Source: Rhodococcus rhodnii (GTDB lineage: Bacteria; Actinomycetota; Actinomycetes; Mycobacteriales; Pseudonocardiaceae). From it: 64,000 nt of DNA. How positions within the stretch are numbered: the first letter of the stretch is position 1; the number at the start of each line of letters is the position of its first letter. The stretch spans positions 84,943 through 148,942 of the forward strand of contig JOAA01000025.1 in assembly GCA_000720375.1 (NCBI GenBank), written 5' to 3'. Positions 42,228-51,417 of this stretch are shown in pieces. A program made the translations under genes and the position numbers. The notes beneath the pieces are model-generated. The model made no database searches, had not been told where the DNA came from, and saw nothing but the letters and a program-made list of their open reading frames with translations.

Positions 42228-42539
42228 AAGATCCCTGTCATCTTTCGCGACGATGGAGAAGAGGGCTCCTCCCGCACGCTGTCCACTCACGAGATTCCTT
42301 AGCCCTGCACTCCCGAGACTCACCAGCAAATCGACTATCACGCCTGCCGTGGCCGATGTTTCCAGCCCTCGACGAGGAGTGCCCTCGCCATCGGCACGAC
42401 GAGCGACGCAGCGGTACTCGTCATTCCATGAGGTAGCCGAGCATTCGCTCGCGATCTTGATAAGGAGTTCTGAGTACGAGCTTGGAAATCCCGTGAGCGG
42501 AAACTCGCCTCTGCTGATGGATTCCGTGAGCGCTGACAC
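42075..42539 (-). CDS. Doubtful small ORF antisense to the integrase 3' end
   Basis: A GTG-started frame of 154 codons. Residues 1-120 look more protein-like than typical shadow (mixed composition, TAGVIVDLLVSLGSAGLRN), vaguely like small effector-associated proteins. The last 30 are Trp/Cys-rich antisense of the integrase tail and no ribosome site is seen. If real, it is probably decayed. Confidence 0.2.
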   Translation of the reverse strand: MSALTESISRGEFPLTGFPSSYSELLIKIASECSATSWNDEYRCVARRADGEGTPRRGLETSATAGVIVDLLVSLGSAGLRNLVSGQRAGGALFSIVAKDDRDLSVPEGCVRVASNVWVRSRSRRVASLDVPWWWFWCGWCWAGEWEEGWWWCW

Positions 42540-42802
42540 GCACGTTCAGCTCGACGTCATCTCCGGCCAGCCAGGGTGATGCAGAAGTCATCCGCCTCAG
42601 GGCCGCAATGATCAAGTAGCCCTATCGGGTGAAACATTCGGACTCATCGTCGACGGTTTCGCGACAGTCATTACCCCAACAGGGTGACGATAGTTATGGC
42701 TCGGTATTGACGGAGCACGGCCGTCACATGCGGAGGCGTAACATTCCAGTTGGTAACTGTGATCACACTAGGCACTAGTCGCGGCGACGGGGAGCGAGTG
42801 TG
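42228..42802. other. Intergenic region between integrase and Wadjet operon
   Basis: 575 bases with no confident gene apart from the doubtful minus-strand frame. It contains the palindrome TGTGATCACA at 42758-42767, 36 bp before jetA, similar to a Crp/Fnr half-site pair, and must hold the jet promoter. Confidence 0.45.
42758..42767. promoter_or_regulatory. Crp-like palindrome upstream of the Wadjet operon
   Basis: TGTGATCACA is a perfect 10-base palindrome; Crp-family sites often read GTGA-N-TCAC. It lies 36 bp upstream of the jetA start, where a repressor could control the operon. Suggestion only, as short palindromes occur by chance. Confidence 0.3.
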
Positions 42803-44317
42803 ATGCCTAGCGGGTCCGGTATTCCTCCGCTGGTCGGCACGGCTGCCCGAAGGCGTCGAGCGCTAGCGCATTTGTCACCGATCTTCGAGGTACATCTGAA
42901 TCGCGGTCGTAACCCATCGACGGTCGCGTGGTCAGATTACGATTTCATCGCGCTGACGCAGCAGACTGTCGACACGATCGCCCTGTCGTCGGGCTTGGAC
43001 GGAAACCTGGGCGCTCCTCGGGTTGCCGTGCTCGCCGAGATGACGCGTACGGCGGCCATGATGGCGCCCCACCGTCCCGCATCTGAGCACGCGCATGTCG
43101 CTGTGCACCTGCTGGACCACCTGTTGCGTCACGACGAGTCCACTCCGTATTTCGACATCACCTACGCCGATCCCGACGCGGCGTGGCGAACTGCGGTCCA
43201 ACCCGTGCGGGTGCTGTACGAGACACTTGCCGCAGATGGTTCCACGCTTCATGTCAATGTCGACAACACCGCTGTCGCCCTCCTGCTCATCGCGACCAAC
43301 CGGTCGCTGGAAGACGAACATGAAGCCGTGATCGCGGTGATGCAGGCGCAGGCTGACAGTGGTCGGTTGGACGCGGCGATCGTTTCGGCTGAGGACGCGC
43401 TCACGTTGTCACGTGCCTATTCGGCCAATGTGCGCCGCATGATCATCGAGGCGGAACGGGACGTCACTCGGGTTGACTATCTGAACACGCTCCGACCCGA
43501 ACTGACTGCGGCGACTACGCATCTTGAACGACGCATCCATGTCGACGGCACATTTCTGCGGCATCTGGAAAACCTGAGGGCGGACGCCTCCGAGGAGCAG
43601 GATCCAGATGCTGTCCGGCAGCTCACCCAGGCGACATCTCGGCTCGGCGACGCCGTCGAGACACTTGCCGAACTACACACCGAGGTCATCGGTGCGACGC
43701 CGCGCTGGCGCGACGCACAGGCAGCGCAAGCGTTTACGGCCGTCCCGGCGACCGAGATCGACCCCACCACGGATGTGTTGTCCACGATGCTCAGCGGCAC
43801 CACATTGCCACACGGCGCGGATTCATCGCCGCCAATGCCTGCCCTGCTCTTCGATTTCACCGCTATCACCAATCGTCTCGTCGCCCCACCGAGACAGACA
43901 CTCGAACCTGATGGCCCGGCGGAGTCGGACGAGCCGCTGGAAGACGCAGACGGCGTGTACCAGCAGTTCCCCGAGCAGTTTCACAACATCGCGCACGCTC
44001 TGCGTATGCGGCGTATCGCTCCCGGCATGAAGGCGCGATTGTCGGTGTTGCTGGCCGACGCCGACGAACTGTTCTCGCATTCCGATTTCGCTCTGGTTGA
44101 GGAACTCGCCATGCTGGCCGGATCCCTGGACACGGCACGTAGACGACTTCGGTTGCTGCTGGCCCTCGATGGGCTCATGCTCTGGCGGCCGGACGGAGTC
44201 CCTGGCACGCACGACGATTGGTGGGCGGTTGACGACGGCAGCCGGGAGTCGCTGCCCGACCTGGATGTTCCTGACCTGCTCGTGCATCGAAAGGGCCTCG
44301 AAGATGAGCGCTCGTGA
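42803..44317 (+). CDS. jetA: Wadjet system protein JetA (kleisin-like)
   Basis: First gene of the SMC-type Wadjet anti-plasmid system. At 504 residues it has the size, position and helical composition of the kleisin subunit JetA (MukF-like), with a C-terminal winged-helix-like part (about 395-500). Identification rests mainly on the operon with clear JetC and JetD. GGGGAG precedes the ATG by 8 nt; GTG 42800 is an alternative. It overlaps jetB by 14 bp. Confidence 0.85.
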   Translation: MPSGSGIPPLVGTAARRRRALAHLSPIFEVHLNRGRNPSTVAWSDYDFIALTQQTVDTIALSSGLDGNLGAPRVAVLAEMTRTAAMMAPHRPASEHAHVAVHLLDHLLRHDESTPYFDITYADPDAAWRTAVQPVRVLYETLAADGSTLHVNVDNTAVALLLIATNRSLEDEHEAVIAVMQAQADSGRLDAAIVSAEDALTLSRAYSANVRRMIIEAERDVTRVDYLNTLRPELTAATTHLERRIHVDGTFLRHLENLRADASEEQDPDAVRQLTQATSRLGDAVETLAELHTEVIGATPRWRDAQAAQAFTAVPATEIDPTTDVLSTMLSGTTLPHGADSSPPMPALLFDFTAITNRLVAPPRQTLEPDGPAESDEPLEDADGVYQQFPEQFHNIAHALRMRRIAPGMKARLSVLLADADELFSHSDFALVEELAMLAGSLDTARRRLRLLLALDGLMLWRPDGVPGTHDDWWAVDDGSRESLPDLDVPDLLVHRKGLEDERS

Positions 44318-45053
44318 CGACGCCCGCGACGCCGGTCTTCTGCTGCGCTTCGCCTTGGACCACACGGTGACACCGGCACGCAACGACACCTATAGCCAGC
44401 TGCTCGACCGGTACCACGCTGATCCGAACTTGCGAACGTCCTTCGAGGAGACAGCTGCGGGTCTCGGTGTCCGAGTTCTTACCGCAGACCGAACGACTGG
44501 GCTGGTGTTGATCGCCGAAGCGAGTTCACCGCTGGCGGTGAAGGACACCAGCCCGTGGTTGCGGATCCGGGATGCCGCCGACCGGATGGTCTACGGCGTG
44601 GCTTTGGGAGGTGTCGCGGCATGGTGCTATCCGAACGCACGAGCAGTTCGTGAGCCTGGCACTCGCCGAGTGACCGCGGTCGATGTGGACCGGCTCGTCC
44701 GCGAGCACGCTGCCGCTGTTGAAGCGGGCGACATCGGCCTCGATGAAGGACTCGGGCCCGCCTGGCACCAGTACAGCATGCGCAAACAAGCCAGCGAGAC
44801 ACGGAGCGGACAGCTCAGACGTTACTGCACTGTATGGATGTGCGAGCGGGTTCTCGAGATGCTCGGCGCGTTCGGGCTGCTGGTGCCCGACAAGACAGTG
44901 GCGCCCCCACGGGCGGACCTCAAAGTGTGGCGATCGACTGACCGGTTCCGCGCGCACGTCGCGGCAACCGGCGGACCGCTTGCGTGGCAGACCATTGTTC
45001 AGTCGCATGTCTCTGACCGGGTTCTTTTCGGCGATGACGAGGAGGACGGATGA
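44304..45053 (+). CDS. jetB: Wadjet system protein JetB (kite-like)
   Basis: The 249-residue protein begins inside the end of jetA. It has the size and winged-helix-like composition of JetB (MukE-like kite subunit), which binds kleisin and DNA in the complex. Its TGA overlaps the jetC ATG by 4 bp (ATGA), so the four jet genes are translationally coupled. Confidence 0.85.
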   Translation: MSARDDARDAGLLLRFALDHTVTPARNDTYSQLLDRYHADPNLRTSFEETAAGLGVRVLTADRTTGLVLIAEASSPLAVKDTSPWLRIRDAADRMVYGVALGGVAAWCYPNARAVREPGTRRVTAVDVDRLVREHAAAVEAGDIGLDEGLGPAWHQYSMRKQASETRSGQLRRYCTVWMCERVLEMLGAFGLLVPDKTVAPPRADLKVWRSTDRFRAHVAATGGPLAWQTIVQSHVSDRVLFGDDEEDG

Positions 45054-48000
45054 ACCAGACGGGTTGGCGGTTGGAACGCACGTACCTGGCCGGTGTTGGC
45101 CCCTCCGAGTCACGCTTGGAAGGTCTCCACATCCACTGGTCCGATCCGTTTGAACCCAATGGGCATTCAGCGTTGTGGGCCGACAACGGCACCGGAAAAA
45201 CGATGATCACCGCGCTGCGCTATGCCCTTTACATGCCGGACAGCCGGGAGTTCATCCGCGGCGACTCCGATCGTTCACTCGCACAGGTAGTTCGCTCGCG
45301 CGATGTCTGCCATGTCGTTGAGCAAGCCACTCGCGTCGTGGATGGCGAACAACAACGCATCGTCGTCGGCATGGTCGCTGACTGGCCCGACGGCGGAACT
45401 CAGGATCTGGACAACCCGTCGAAGCTCCACCGCGTGTTCTATGGCTGGCTGACCGGCCCCGACGGCCCGACCATCGACAACCTGCCGTTCCGCACCAGCA
45501 TTGGCAGGTGGGCAACGCGCGCCCAGTTCGCATCCGGAGTCCGGGAAGTCCTGCCCGACGGCGGCGCGGGACCACCGCACGCGCCGTCGGAACATCAACG
45601 CCACTGGCGCAATTGGCTCGCTGCCGCCGGGGTGGACCTTGACCAGGTTCGGTTCCAGGCCGTCATGAACGCGTCGGAAGGCGGTGTCGACCGGGTCATG
45701 CGGTTCGCTGACTCGGACGCGTTCGTCCAGTGGCTCATCGGCGCGACCATGTCGACGACAACCGTTGAACAGATCACCAACAGTATCAACAGGTTGCGGG
45801 AGAACGCCGCGTCTCGGCCACAGTGGACAGAAGAGCTGGAGTTGTGGGAACGCATTGTCGATCCGATGCTGAACCTGGCGATCGCCCATGAACAGGTGAC
45901 GAACCACCGTCGTGCCGTGCGGACCGCTGAGATCGATGCCGCCGCTGTAGTAGCCGACGTTACGGCGACGATCCAGGCGTTGGCCCAGGAGCAGGAAACC
46001 GCTACGAACCTCTACGAGCACCACGATCAAGGCCGACGAGCCGCTGGTGCTCTAGCCCGCCGCGCTCAGGCACACCGCCTCCGCATGCAGCTGCGAGCCG
46101 CTCAACTGCGCGTCAAGGAAGCCGAGGACATCGCGGAAGATCGCCGCAAGAGACGCGACGCGGCGAACAATTTCTTGGCTGCGTGGCGGCTCGTCGAGCA
46201 TGTACTTGATGCGGCCGTGCTTGAGAGTACGCTCACCGAGCAAGAGGAAATCCTCGACGCGGCCGAAAAGGAGACCGCACAACTACGGCTCGACGAGAAG
46301 CGCCACCGTCATTCGCTCGCCCGGCTGCTGACCCATCGCCGCGACGAAGCACACCGTCAGGTCAAAGCGGCGGACGACTTGGTGGCCAGAAGTCGGTCTG
46401 CCTTGACCAAAGCCGACCAAGAACTCGAGTCACGTATCACGTTGCACAGCAAGACAACTGAGCAGGTCAGGCAACTCCAGTCTCGCATCACGGCCGCAGA
46501 ACAAGAGATCAGCGATGCGGTAGCTGCCGGAGTGCTCGCCGAAGGAACTGAACCCGCCGAACGCGACGCCGATCTGCAAGCACAGATCGCTAAGGCGCAA
46601 GCGTCCCGTAACCAAGCCGACCGAGCGCTGAAGGAACTCGACAAGCAAATCGGTGTGGCACAGGGCGCGCTGTCATCCGCCAAGCAAGGTATTGCGAGCG
46701 CGCGACTGGACGCCCACAACGCCGAACGAGACCTGAACACGATCACAGCCCGAATCGAAGCGCTGACAGGCGATGAACGTCTCCTGTCCGCGGTGCCGAC
46801 CGAAATTGTGGACCTATGGGATCAGCGTGATGCCCTTGTCGACGCGCTTACCAGTCACGCGAACAAAGCCGACGGCGAGGCCGCCGAGGCAGAAAACGTC
46901 ATCGCCGCCGCACAACGGACGATTCGCTCGCTCGAAGTCGACGGACTGCTTCCACCCTCTGAAATCGCGCGCAAGATAGTCAAACGCTGCGAGGACAAGG
47001 AGATCACGGCCTGGTCTGGCTGGCGTTGGCTGGAGCGGGAGATGTCCACGCCAGCGGCCGCCGCCGCGTTTGCGTCCGCACGACCTGACATCGTGTCAGG
47101 TGTGGTTGTGGCGCACCGCGATCTCGTTCAGGACGCGGTGGCGGCGATCGGCGATATCGATCTCGACGTCGCGGTATGGATTGGCGCCGTGACAGATCCA
47201 GATTCCGCAGCTGCCGGACGCGACGAGGATGCCACGGTCCTACTGCCACCAGCGGGTACCTACGATCGTGCTGCGGCATCGCGAATGCTCCAGTCCGCCG
47301 TTGACAGCCGGGAAGATGCAAAACGCGCCAAGGAAGTCGCCACGACACGTGCAACCGGCACCAGGGAAATGCACGCCAGCTTGGCAGCATTGTGGCGGGA
47401 CCTGCCCGCTGACCCGCGAAACCAGCTAGCCGAGAAGATCAACGCGGCACACAACCGACGCACGGCCGCAGAATCGGCAGAACAAGCCGCGCAAAACGAT
47501 CTCGCAGACTTGGCTCGCCAAAAGGAAGAACGACAGGGTGAACGCGACACGACGCAACACATCATCGATGATGCTAGCGAAACGCGCCGCCTCCTAGTAC
47601 CAGCGATGACTGCCGCCACAACGCTCGCCGAGTCACGCCCGCGACTTCCTCCGCTTCGTGAAGAGGTCGTAACCCTGCAGCAACGCATCAATGAACTTCG
47701 CCGGAAACGACCAGACCTTGTCAATGACATGAGACAGGCCGAGCAGGCACAGCGTGATTCCGTGCGCGCCCGGGATGACGCCGCCAATAAGCTTCGTGAA
47801 GGAGGGTTGTCGGCGACCAACGATGGCCCCGTGCCAGCCGACAACGAAGCGACGATCCGTGCACGACTGACCGGCGTGACAGCCGCCCTTGCCAACGCCG
47901 CAGTAGATCCGGATCTCCGGAAACAGATCGAGCGAACCCGCCAGGACCTGGCAAACGTGCAGGCCAAACTCGGCCCCGATACCGACATTCGGCACCTTGC

Positions 48001-49423
48001 CGAACAACTCGCCACAACAGACGGAGCACGACATCCCGTTGCACTCGCTGCATCGGTCCGAACCGCCGAGCAAGCGGCAGGACTCGCCAGTGAGGAGTTC
48101 GTGAAGGCTGAGAACGCCGCAGAGTTCGCCCGACAAGAGCATCAGAAACGCACGCTCGAGACAGCAGATCGCTCTTCGCCAGACGTCGACGACTTCCCCG
48201 CCGCAGTACTGGTCACTAGTCCCAGTGAAGCAGACCGGCTTGCCCGGCTGCTCGACGACCTGGCAACCGTGCAGCTCGAGAAGCAACGCGCCGAAGAAAA
48301 GCGCGCCGCCGAAGCACAACAGGCCAAACAACGCGCAGAACAGTCAGCCAAGCTAGTGGAAGCATCAGCCAAACCGCTGAGCCATCTCGCCGATCCGACC
48401 CTAACCGGTCAGCACGATCACGACACCGACCAACTGCTCATCCGCATCAACGAAGTCTCGGAGCGAGTCCGAACGACGACGAAAACCCTGGCCGCCAGCG
48501 AACAGGCACAAACCCACGCGAGTAACACCATCCGAGCTCACGCTAACGGACCGCAGGCACGCAAGGTCGAAGAACGCAAGGATTCCCGAGTCACCGACCT
48601 CATCATGCGGCTACGTGCCGACGATCGCCTCCCAGCCGAAGCCGAACGTATCGCCGGACACCTTGAGCAGCGGGTCGCCACATTGCGAGACGACCTGGCC
48701 AAGCATGACGAGCATGTACGAACGTGCGCCACGATGCTGCACCTACAGGCCGCTACCGCGCTTCAACGACTACGCGCATACCAGAACCAGTCACGCTTAC
48801 CTAAAGGACTCGGAGAGTGGTCCGAAGCCAAGTTCGTTGTGATCGAGCACGAAGCGGTGCCCAAAGATGAATCAGTCGCGGTGGATCGTGTCGCACGCGT
48901 AGTACACGCTCTGCTCACACCAGGCGTGGGGCGTTCAGACGCACAAACGATGTTGTTCGCTGCCGCGCGAGCACTGGTCGACGCACCGTTTCGGGTCAGA
49001 CTGCTCAAACCTCACACGGATCTAAAGGTCGACCGAGTCGATGTATCCGAACTCAAGAACTTCTCAGGTGGGCAGCGTGTCACCGCGGGAGTGCTGCTGT
49101 ACGCCACAATGACACGGATCCGCGCCTCCGGAGACACCACGTCCATCGGCTGGCTGTGGCTGGACAATCCGTTCGGGCAGGCATCCGCAGACCAGTTCGT
49201 CCGAGTCATGCGGCTCGCCGCCGACAAACTCGGACTGCAACTGGTGTTCACCGCAGCGCCAAAGGACAAAGGAGCGCTGTCCATGTTCGACCGTGTGATC
49301 ACTCTGGGTCGCCGTTCCCGCCCATCCTCCGGCGAACGGGTGGTGGTCGTCGAGGACGGTATGAGCACCATTGTGGACCTCACACTGGTACAGAAGGATG
49401 TTCTGGCGGTGTTGGGCGAATGA
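45050..49423 (+). CDS. jetC: Wadjet system SMC-like ATPase JetC
   Basis: SMC-type motor (MukB-like) that extrudes DNA loops to sense small circular plasmids. It has 1457 residues. Walker A is ADNGTGKT with Lys50. Two long charged helical arms rich in Ala, Glu, Arg and Gln lie at about 240-600 and 780-1250, with a hinge-like part between. The ABC signature is FSGGQR and the Walker B region WLWLDNPFG (Asp1372). It is complete and apparently functional. It overlaps jetB and jetD by 4 bp each. Confidence 0.95.
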   Translation: MNQTGWRLERTYLAGVGPSESRLEGLHIHWSDPFEPNGHSALWADNGTGKTMITALRYALYMPDSREFIRGDSDRSLAQVVRSRDVCHVVEQATRVVDGEQQRIVVGMVADWPDGGTQDLDNPSKLHRVFYGWLTGPDGPTIDNLPFRTSIGRWATRAQFASGVREVLPDGGAGPPHAPSEHQRHWRNWLAAAGVDLDQVRFQAVMNASEGGVDRVMRFADSDAFVQWLIGATMSTTTVEQITNSINRLRENAASRPQWTEELELWERIVDPMLNLAIAHEQVTNHRRAVRTAEIDAAAVVADVTATIQALAQEQETATNLYEHHDQGRRAAGALARRAQAHRLRMQLRAAQLRVKEAEDIAEDRRKRRDAANNFLAAWRLVEHVLDAAVLESTLTEQEEILDAAEKETAQLRLDEKRHRHSLARLLTHRRDEAHRQVKAADDLVARSRSALTKADQELESRITLHSKTTEQVRQLQSRITAAEQEISDAVAAGVLAEGTEPAERDADLQAQIAKAQASRNQADRALKELDKQIGVAQGALSSAKQGIASARLDAHNAERDLNTITARIEALTGDERLLSAVPTEIVDLWDQRDALVDALTSHANKADGEAAEAENVIAAAQRTIRSLEVDGLLPPSEIARKIVKRCEDKEITAWSGWRWLEREMSTPAAAAAFASARPDIVSGVVVAHRDLVQDAVAAIGDIDLDVAVWIGAVTDPDSAAAGRDEDATVLLPPAGTYDRAAASRMLQSAVDSREDAKRAKEVATTRATGTREMHASLAALWRDLPADPRNQLAEKINAAHNRRTAAESAEQAAQNDLADLARQKEERQGERDTTQHIIDDASETRRLLVPAMTAATTLAESRPRLPPLREEVVTLQQRINELRRKRPDLVNDMRQAEQAQRDSVRARDDAANKLREGGLSATNDGPVPADNEATIRARLTGVTAALANAAVDPDLRKQIERTRQDLANVQAKLGPDTDIRHLAEQLATTDGARHPVALAASVRTAEQAAGLASEEFVKAENAAEFARQEHQKRTLETADRSSPDVDDFPAAVLVTSPSEADRLARLLDDLATVQLEKQRAEEKRAAEAQQAKQRAEQSAKLVEASAKPLSHLADPTLTGQHDHDTDQLLIRINEVSERVRTTTKTLAASEQAQTHASNTIRAHANGPQARKVEERKDSRVTDLIMRLRADDRLPAEAERIAGHLEQRVATLRDDLAKHDEHVRTCATMLHLQAATALQRLRAYQNQSRLPKGLGEWSEAKFVVIEHEAVPKDESVAVDRVARVVHALLTPGVGRSDAQTMLFAAARALVDAPFRVRLLKPHTDLKVDRVDVSELKNFSGGQRVTAGVLLYATMTRIRASGDTTSIGWLWLDNPFGQASADQFVRVMRLAADKLGLQLVFTAAPKDKGALSMFDRVITLGRRSRPSSGERVVVVEDGMSTIVDLTLVQKDVLAVLGE

Positions 49424-50490
49424 CGACCGTCGACCTGGACTTGTTGATCACCGAACTCGACCCCAACCAGCGCGGCGGGCGGCGTCATGTCGACGACATC
49501 GCCACGAAGATTCGCGCGCTGCTTCCCCACGTCGAGTCGTCAGAAGTACCGGAGTTGGTGCTCGACACCATCCGGCGCGGCGAGGACAAAGGCCTCTGGT
49601 CAGCGGCACGCACCACCACAGTGCTCCGTGGCCGGACCACTCTGCCGAAGTCGGTGACACTGCTAGGACGAGCACAGGCCACCGACAAGCTCAAAGTCAT
49701 CAGGGAACCGCTACGCCGGGAGATCGCCGGCTGGGCCGCGAATCTCCCGCTGACCAGCACGCAGCGCGAGATCCTGTTGAAGGTCAACGATTGGTTGAGA
49801 CGTACCAACGGCGGCAAAGTCCCCATGGCCGCCGCAGCTGAACGCGCCTATGAAATCCTGCATGACGAGAAGGCCTTCGACCCCACGCCACCTCGGGGCG
49901 GAGCCACGTTGTGGCGTCACGACAGACTGACCTTCGACCTATTGCGATGCCACCGAATCACCACCCCACTGACTTGGGAACCCGCGACCTCACTCGTGGG
50001 CGAGCCAGGCCCCATCGTATGTGTCGAGAACCACGCCACATTCCGCACATTGCTCCGGATACTCCGGACTATGCACCGTCCACCATGGATTGCTGTCGCA
50101 TGGGTTCAAGGCCGCAATACGGCCCCTCTGCAATCCTTGCTTGACCTGCCATTCCGGGTGACCCGGCTGGACTATCTCGGTGACCTGGACGCTGCGGGAC
50201 TGGAAATCGCAATCGCCGCATGCGCCACGGCTGAGACAGCCGGCATACCAGCCGAACCAGCAGCCCAACTGTGGGAGCTACTCATCGAACAACCACCACG
50301 ACAACGACGCATGGTGGATTCCTCCCGCGCAAACGTCCTCGTCAACTGGCTGCCGGAGTCGACCCGAAGTGCCGCTGCCAAGCTGCTGATCAATGGCCTC
50401 GCAATCCCTCAAGAAGCCCTGAGATACGACCTGCTCGCTCCGATATTCACAACAGCTGACCGGGGCTCGGAGGCCAACCAGCATCGTTAG
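49420..50490 (+). CDS. jetD: Wadjet nuclease JetD (Toprim)
   Basis: The 356-residue protein starts at ATG 49420 in an ATGA overlap with jetC. The C-terminal Toprim fold, related to topoisomerase VI, has Glu203 in VCVENHATF and the DxD pair Asp255/Asp257 in YLGDLDAAG, the metal-binding residues that cut plasmid DNA. The N-terminal part is winged-helix-like. It completes a standard jetABCD order and ends 233 bp before attR. Confidence 0.93.
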   Translation: MTTVDLDLLITELDPNQRGGRRHVDDIATKIRALLPHVESSEVPELVLDTIRRGEDKGLWSAARTTTVLRGRTTLPKSVTLLGRAQATDKLKVIREPLRREIAGWAANLPLTSTQREILLKVNDWLRRTNGGKVPMAAAAERAYEILHDEKAFDPTPPRGGATLWRHDRLTFDLLRCHRITTPLTWEPATSLVGEPGPIVCVENHATFRTLLRILRTMHRPPWIAVAWVQGRNTAPLQSLLDLPFRVTRLDYLGDLDAAGLEIAIAACATAETAGIPAEPAAQLWELLIEQPPRQRRMVDSSRANVLVNWLPESTRSAAAKLLINGLAIPQEALRYDLLAPIFTTADRGSEANQHR

Positions 50491-50612
50491 CTCGTCTGAG
50501 CACCGTCGAGATTTGATTACTAGCAGTAACCACTATGCCTCGCGTCGACCGCCGCCAGGAGTGGCAACCAGTCCCATATGGACACTGAACCGCCACGTGC
50601 ACACGAGCAATC

Positions 50613-50720
50613 CATGACATGGTTCATGACATGAGCCGGCTGATAACCCTGGCGTCTGCAGGGTATTATGAGGCAGTCCAAGAAAACCTAGCCACTGGCA
50701 GTGGTCACTGAATACGGATG
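50613..50720. repeat. Island right-end sequence with a homologue at 63071-63180
   Basis: About 110 bases next to attR align with 63071-63180 over their whole length, with blocks such as GTGGTTCATGACATG (one mismatch) and GCAGGGTATTATGAG. It may be an integrase-binding arm or a promoter region of this element family (TATTAT could be a -10 box). Confidence 0.7.
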
Positions 50721-50723
50721 TCG

Positions 50724-50771
50724 CCGCCCTCCGGAGGCGGGAGCGCAGGTTCGAATCCTGCCGGGGGCACC
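50724..50771 (+). repeat. attR: tRNA-Arg 3' remnant
   Basis: An identical 48-base copy of 30437-30484, covering the anticodon arm, T arm and 3' acceptor strand of tRNA-Arg(CCG). The 5' half of the tRNA is missing, so it cannot be a functional tRNA. Confidence 0.92.
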
Positions 50772-51417
50772 CATGAGGCGCCATGCCTACCTGCAGCAAA
50801 TCCGCAGGTAGAAGGCTCTTTCAGGGTGCCACTCAGGGCCCCTAGCGGCGTTACCAGTGTGCTCTTGAAAGAGAAGCATGACATGTGTGGTGACGTAACG
50901 GTCTCCGGACCCAGTTCCAATACCCAGTGCCGCAGGACGGACAGGTCGATGCGCGCGCCGTCCGGCGCGGCAGGAACCAAGTCAGGCGCCGCGGCAATAC
51001 CAGCAGCCCATTTGCCTGCCGAACGTGACCAGATCACCGGACATGGATGCAGCTGTGTCAGTGCAATCCCCTTGGAGCATCAGGCTTTCGGCAACTTGCA
51101 CGCCGACCGGAATGCGGTCACGTTCCAGACGCGACGCTCCTGCCGTCGTGCATTAAGCAGCGACATCCACCCTGCGCTCACCTCCACGCCTGTCCTTGAC
51201 TCGACCATGGGCCAGGATGCTGGCGATGTTACGGCGGGGTTGATGTTGGCGTTCCGTGACATGACCAGTCATGGCACGACCTCCACCCCTCAGAGCTGGG
51301 CATATGTGAGGTCAGCGTCCTGGTTCGAGCGTCGTCAGCCTGGTGTTGTTTTCGCCCGGGAGATGGCGTCACCCCTCGAAACCCGCCGCCGGAACCTCGG
51401 TCTGGGGTGTCAGGACG
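50772..51417. other. Gene-free stretch between attR and the second integrase
   Basis: 646 bases with open frames on both strands but no ribosome sites or recognisable proteins. The last 70 bases (from about 51349) resemble 63182-63248 upstream of the third integrase copy, so they are probably an integrase control region. The rest is unexplained. Confidence 0.5.

Larger units (their letters stand above)
30485..50771. mobile_element. 20.3-kb genomic island integrated at tRNA-Arg(CCG)
   Basis: Bounded by 48-bp direct repeats (30437-30484 in the tRNA, 50724-50771 as a tRNA remnant). Cargo in order: IS630-type element, Hsp90-like ATPase, subtilisin plus AAA ATPase, tyrosine integrase, Wadjet operon. 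I see no replication or conjugation genes, so it looks like a chromosomal integrative island specialised for defence. The integrase lies mid-island rather than at an end, so it may have been displaced or belong to a nested element. Confidence 0.88.

Noticed and set aside
50724..50771. Second tRNA-Arg gene
   Set aside because: Only the 3' half is present, with no acceptor 5' strand or D arm; it is the attR remnant.
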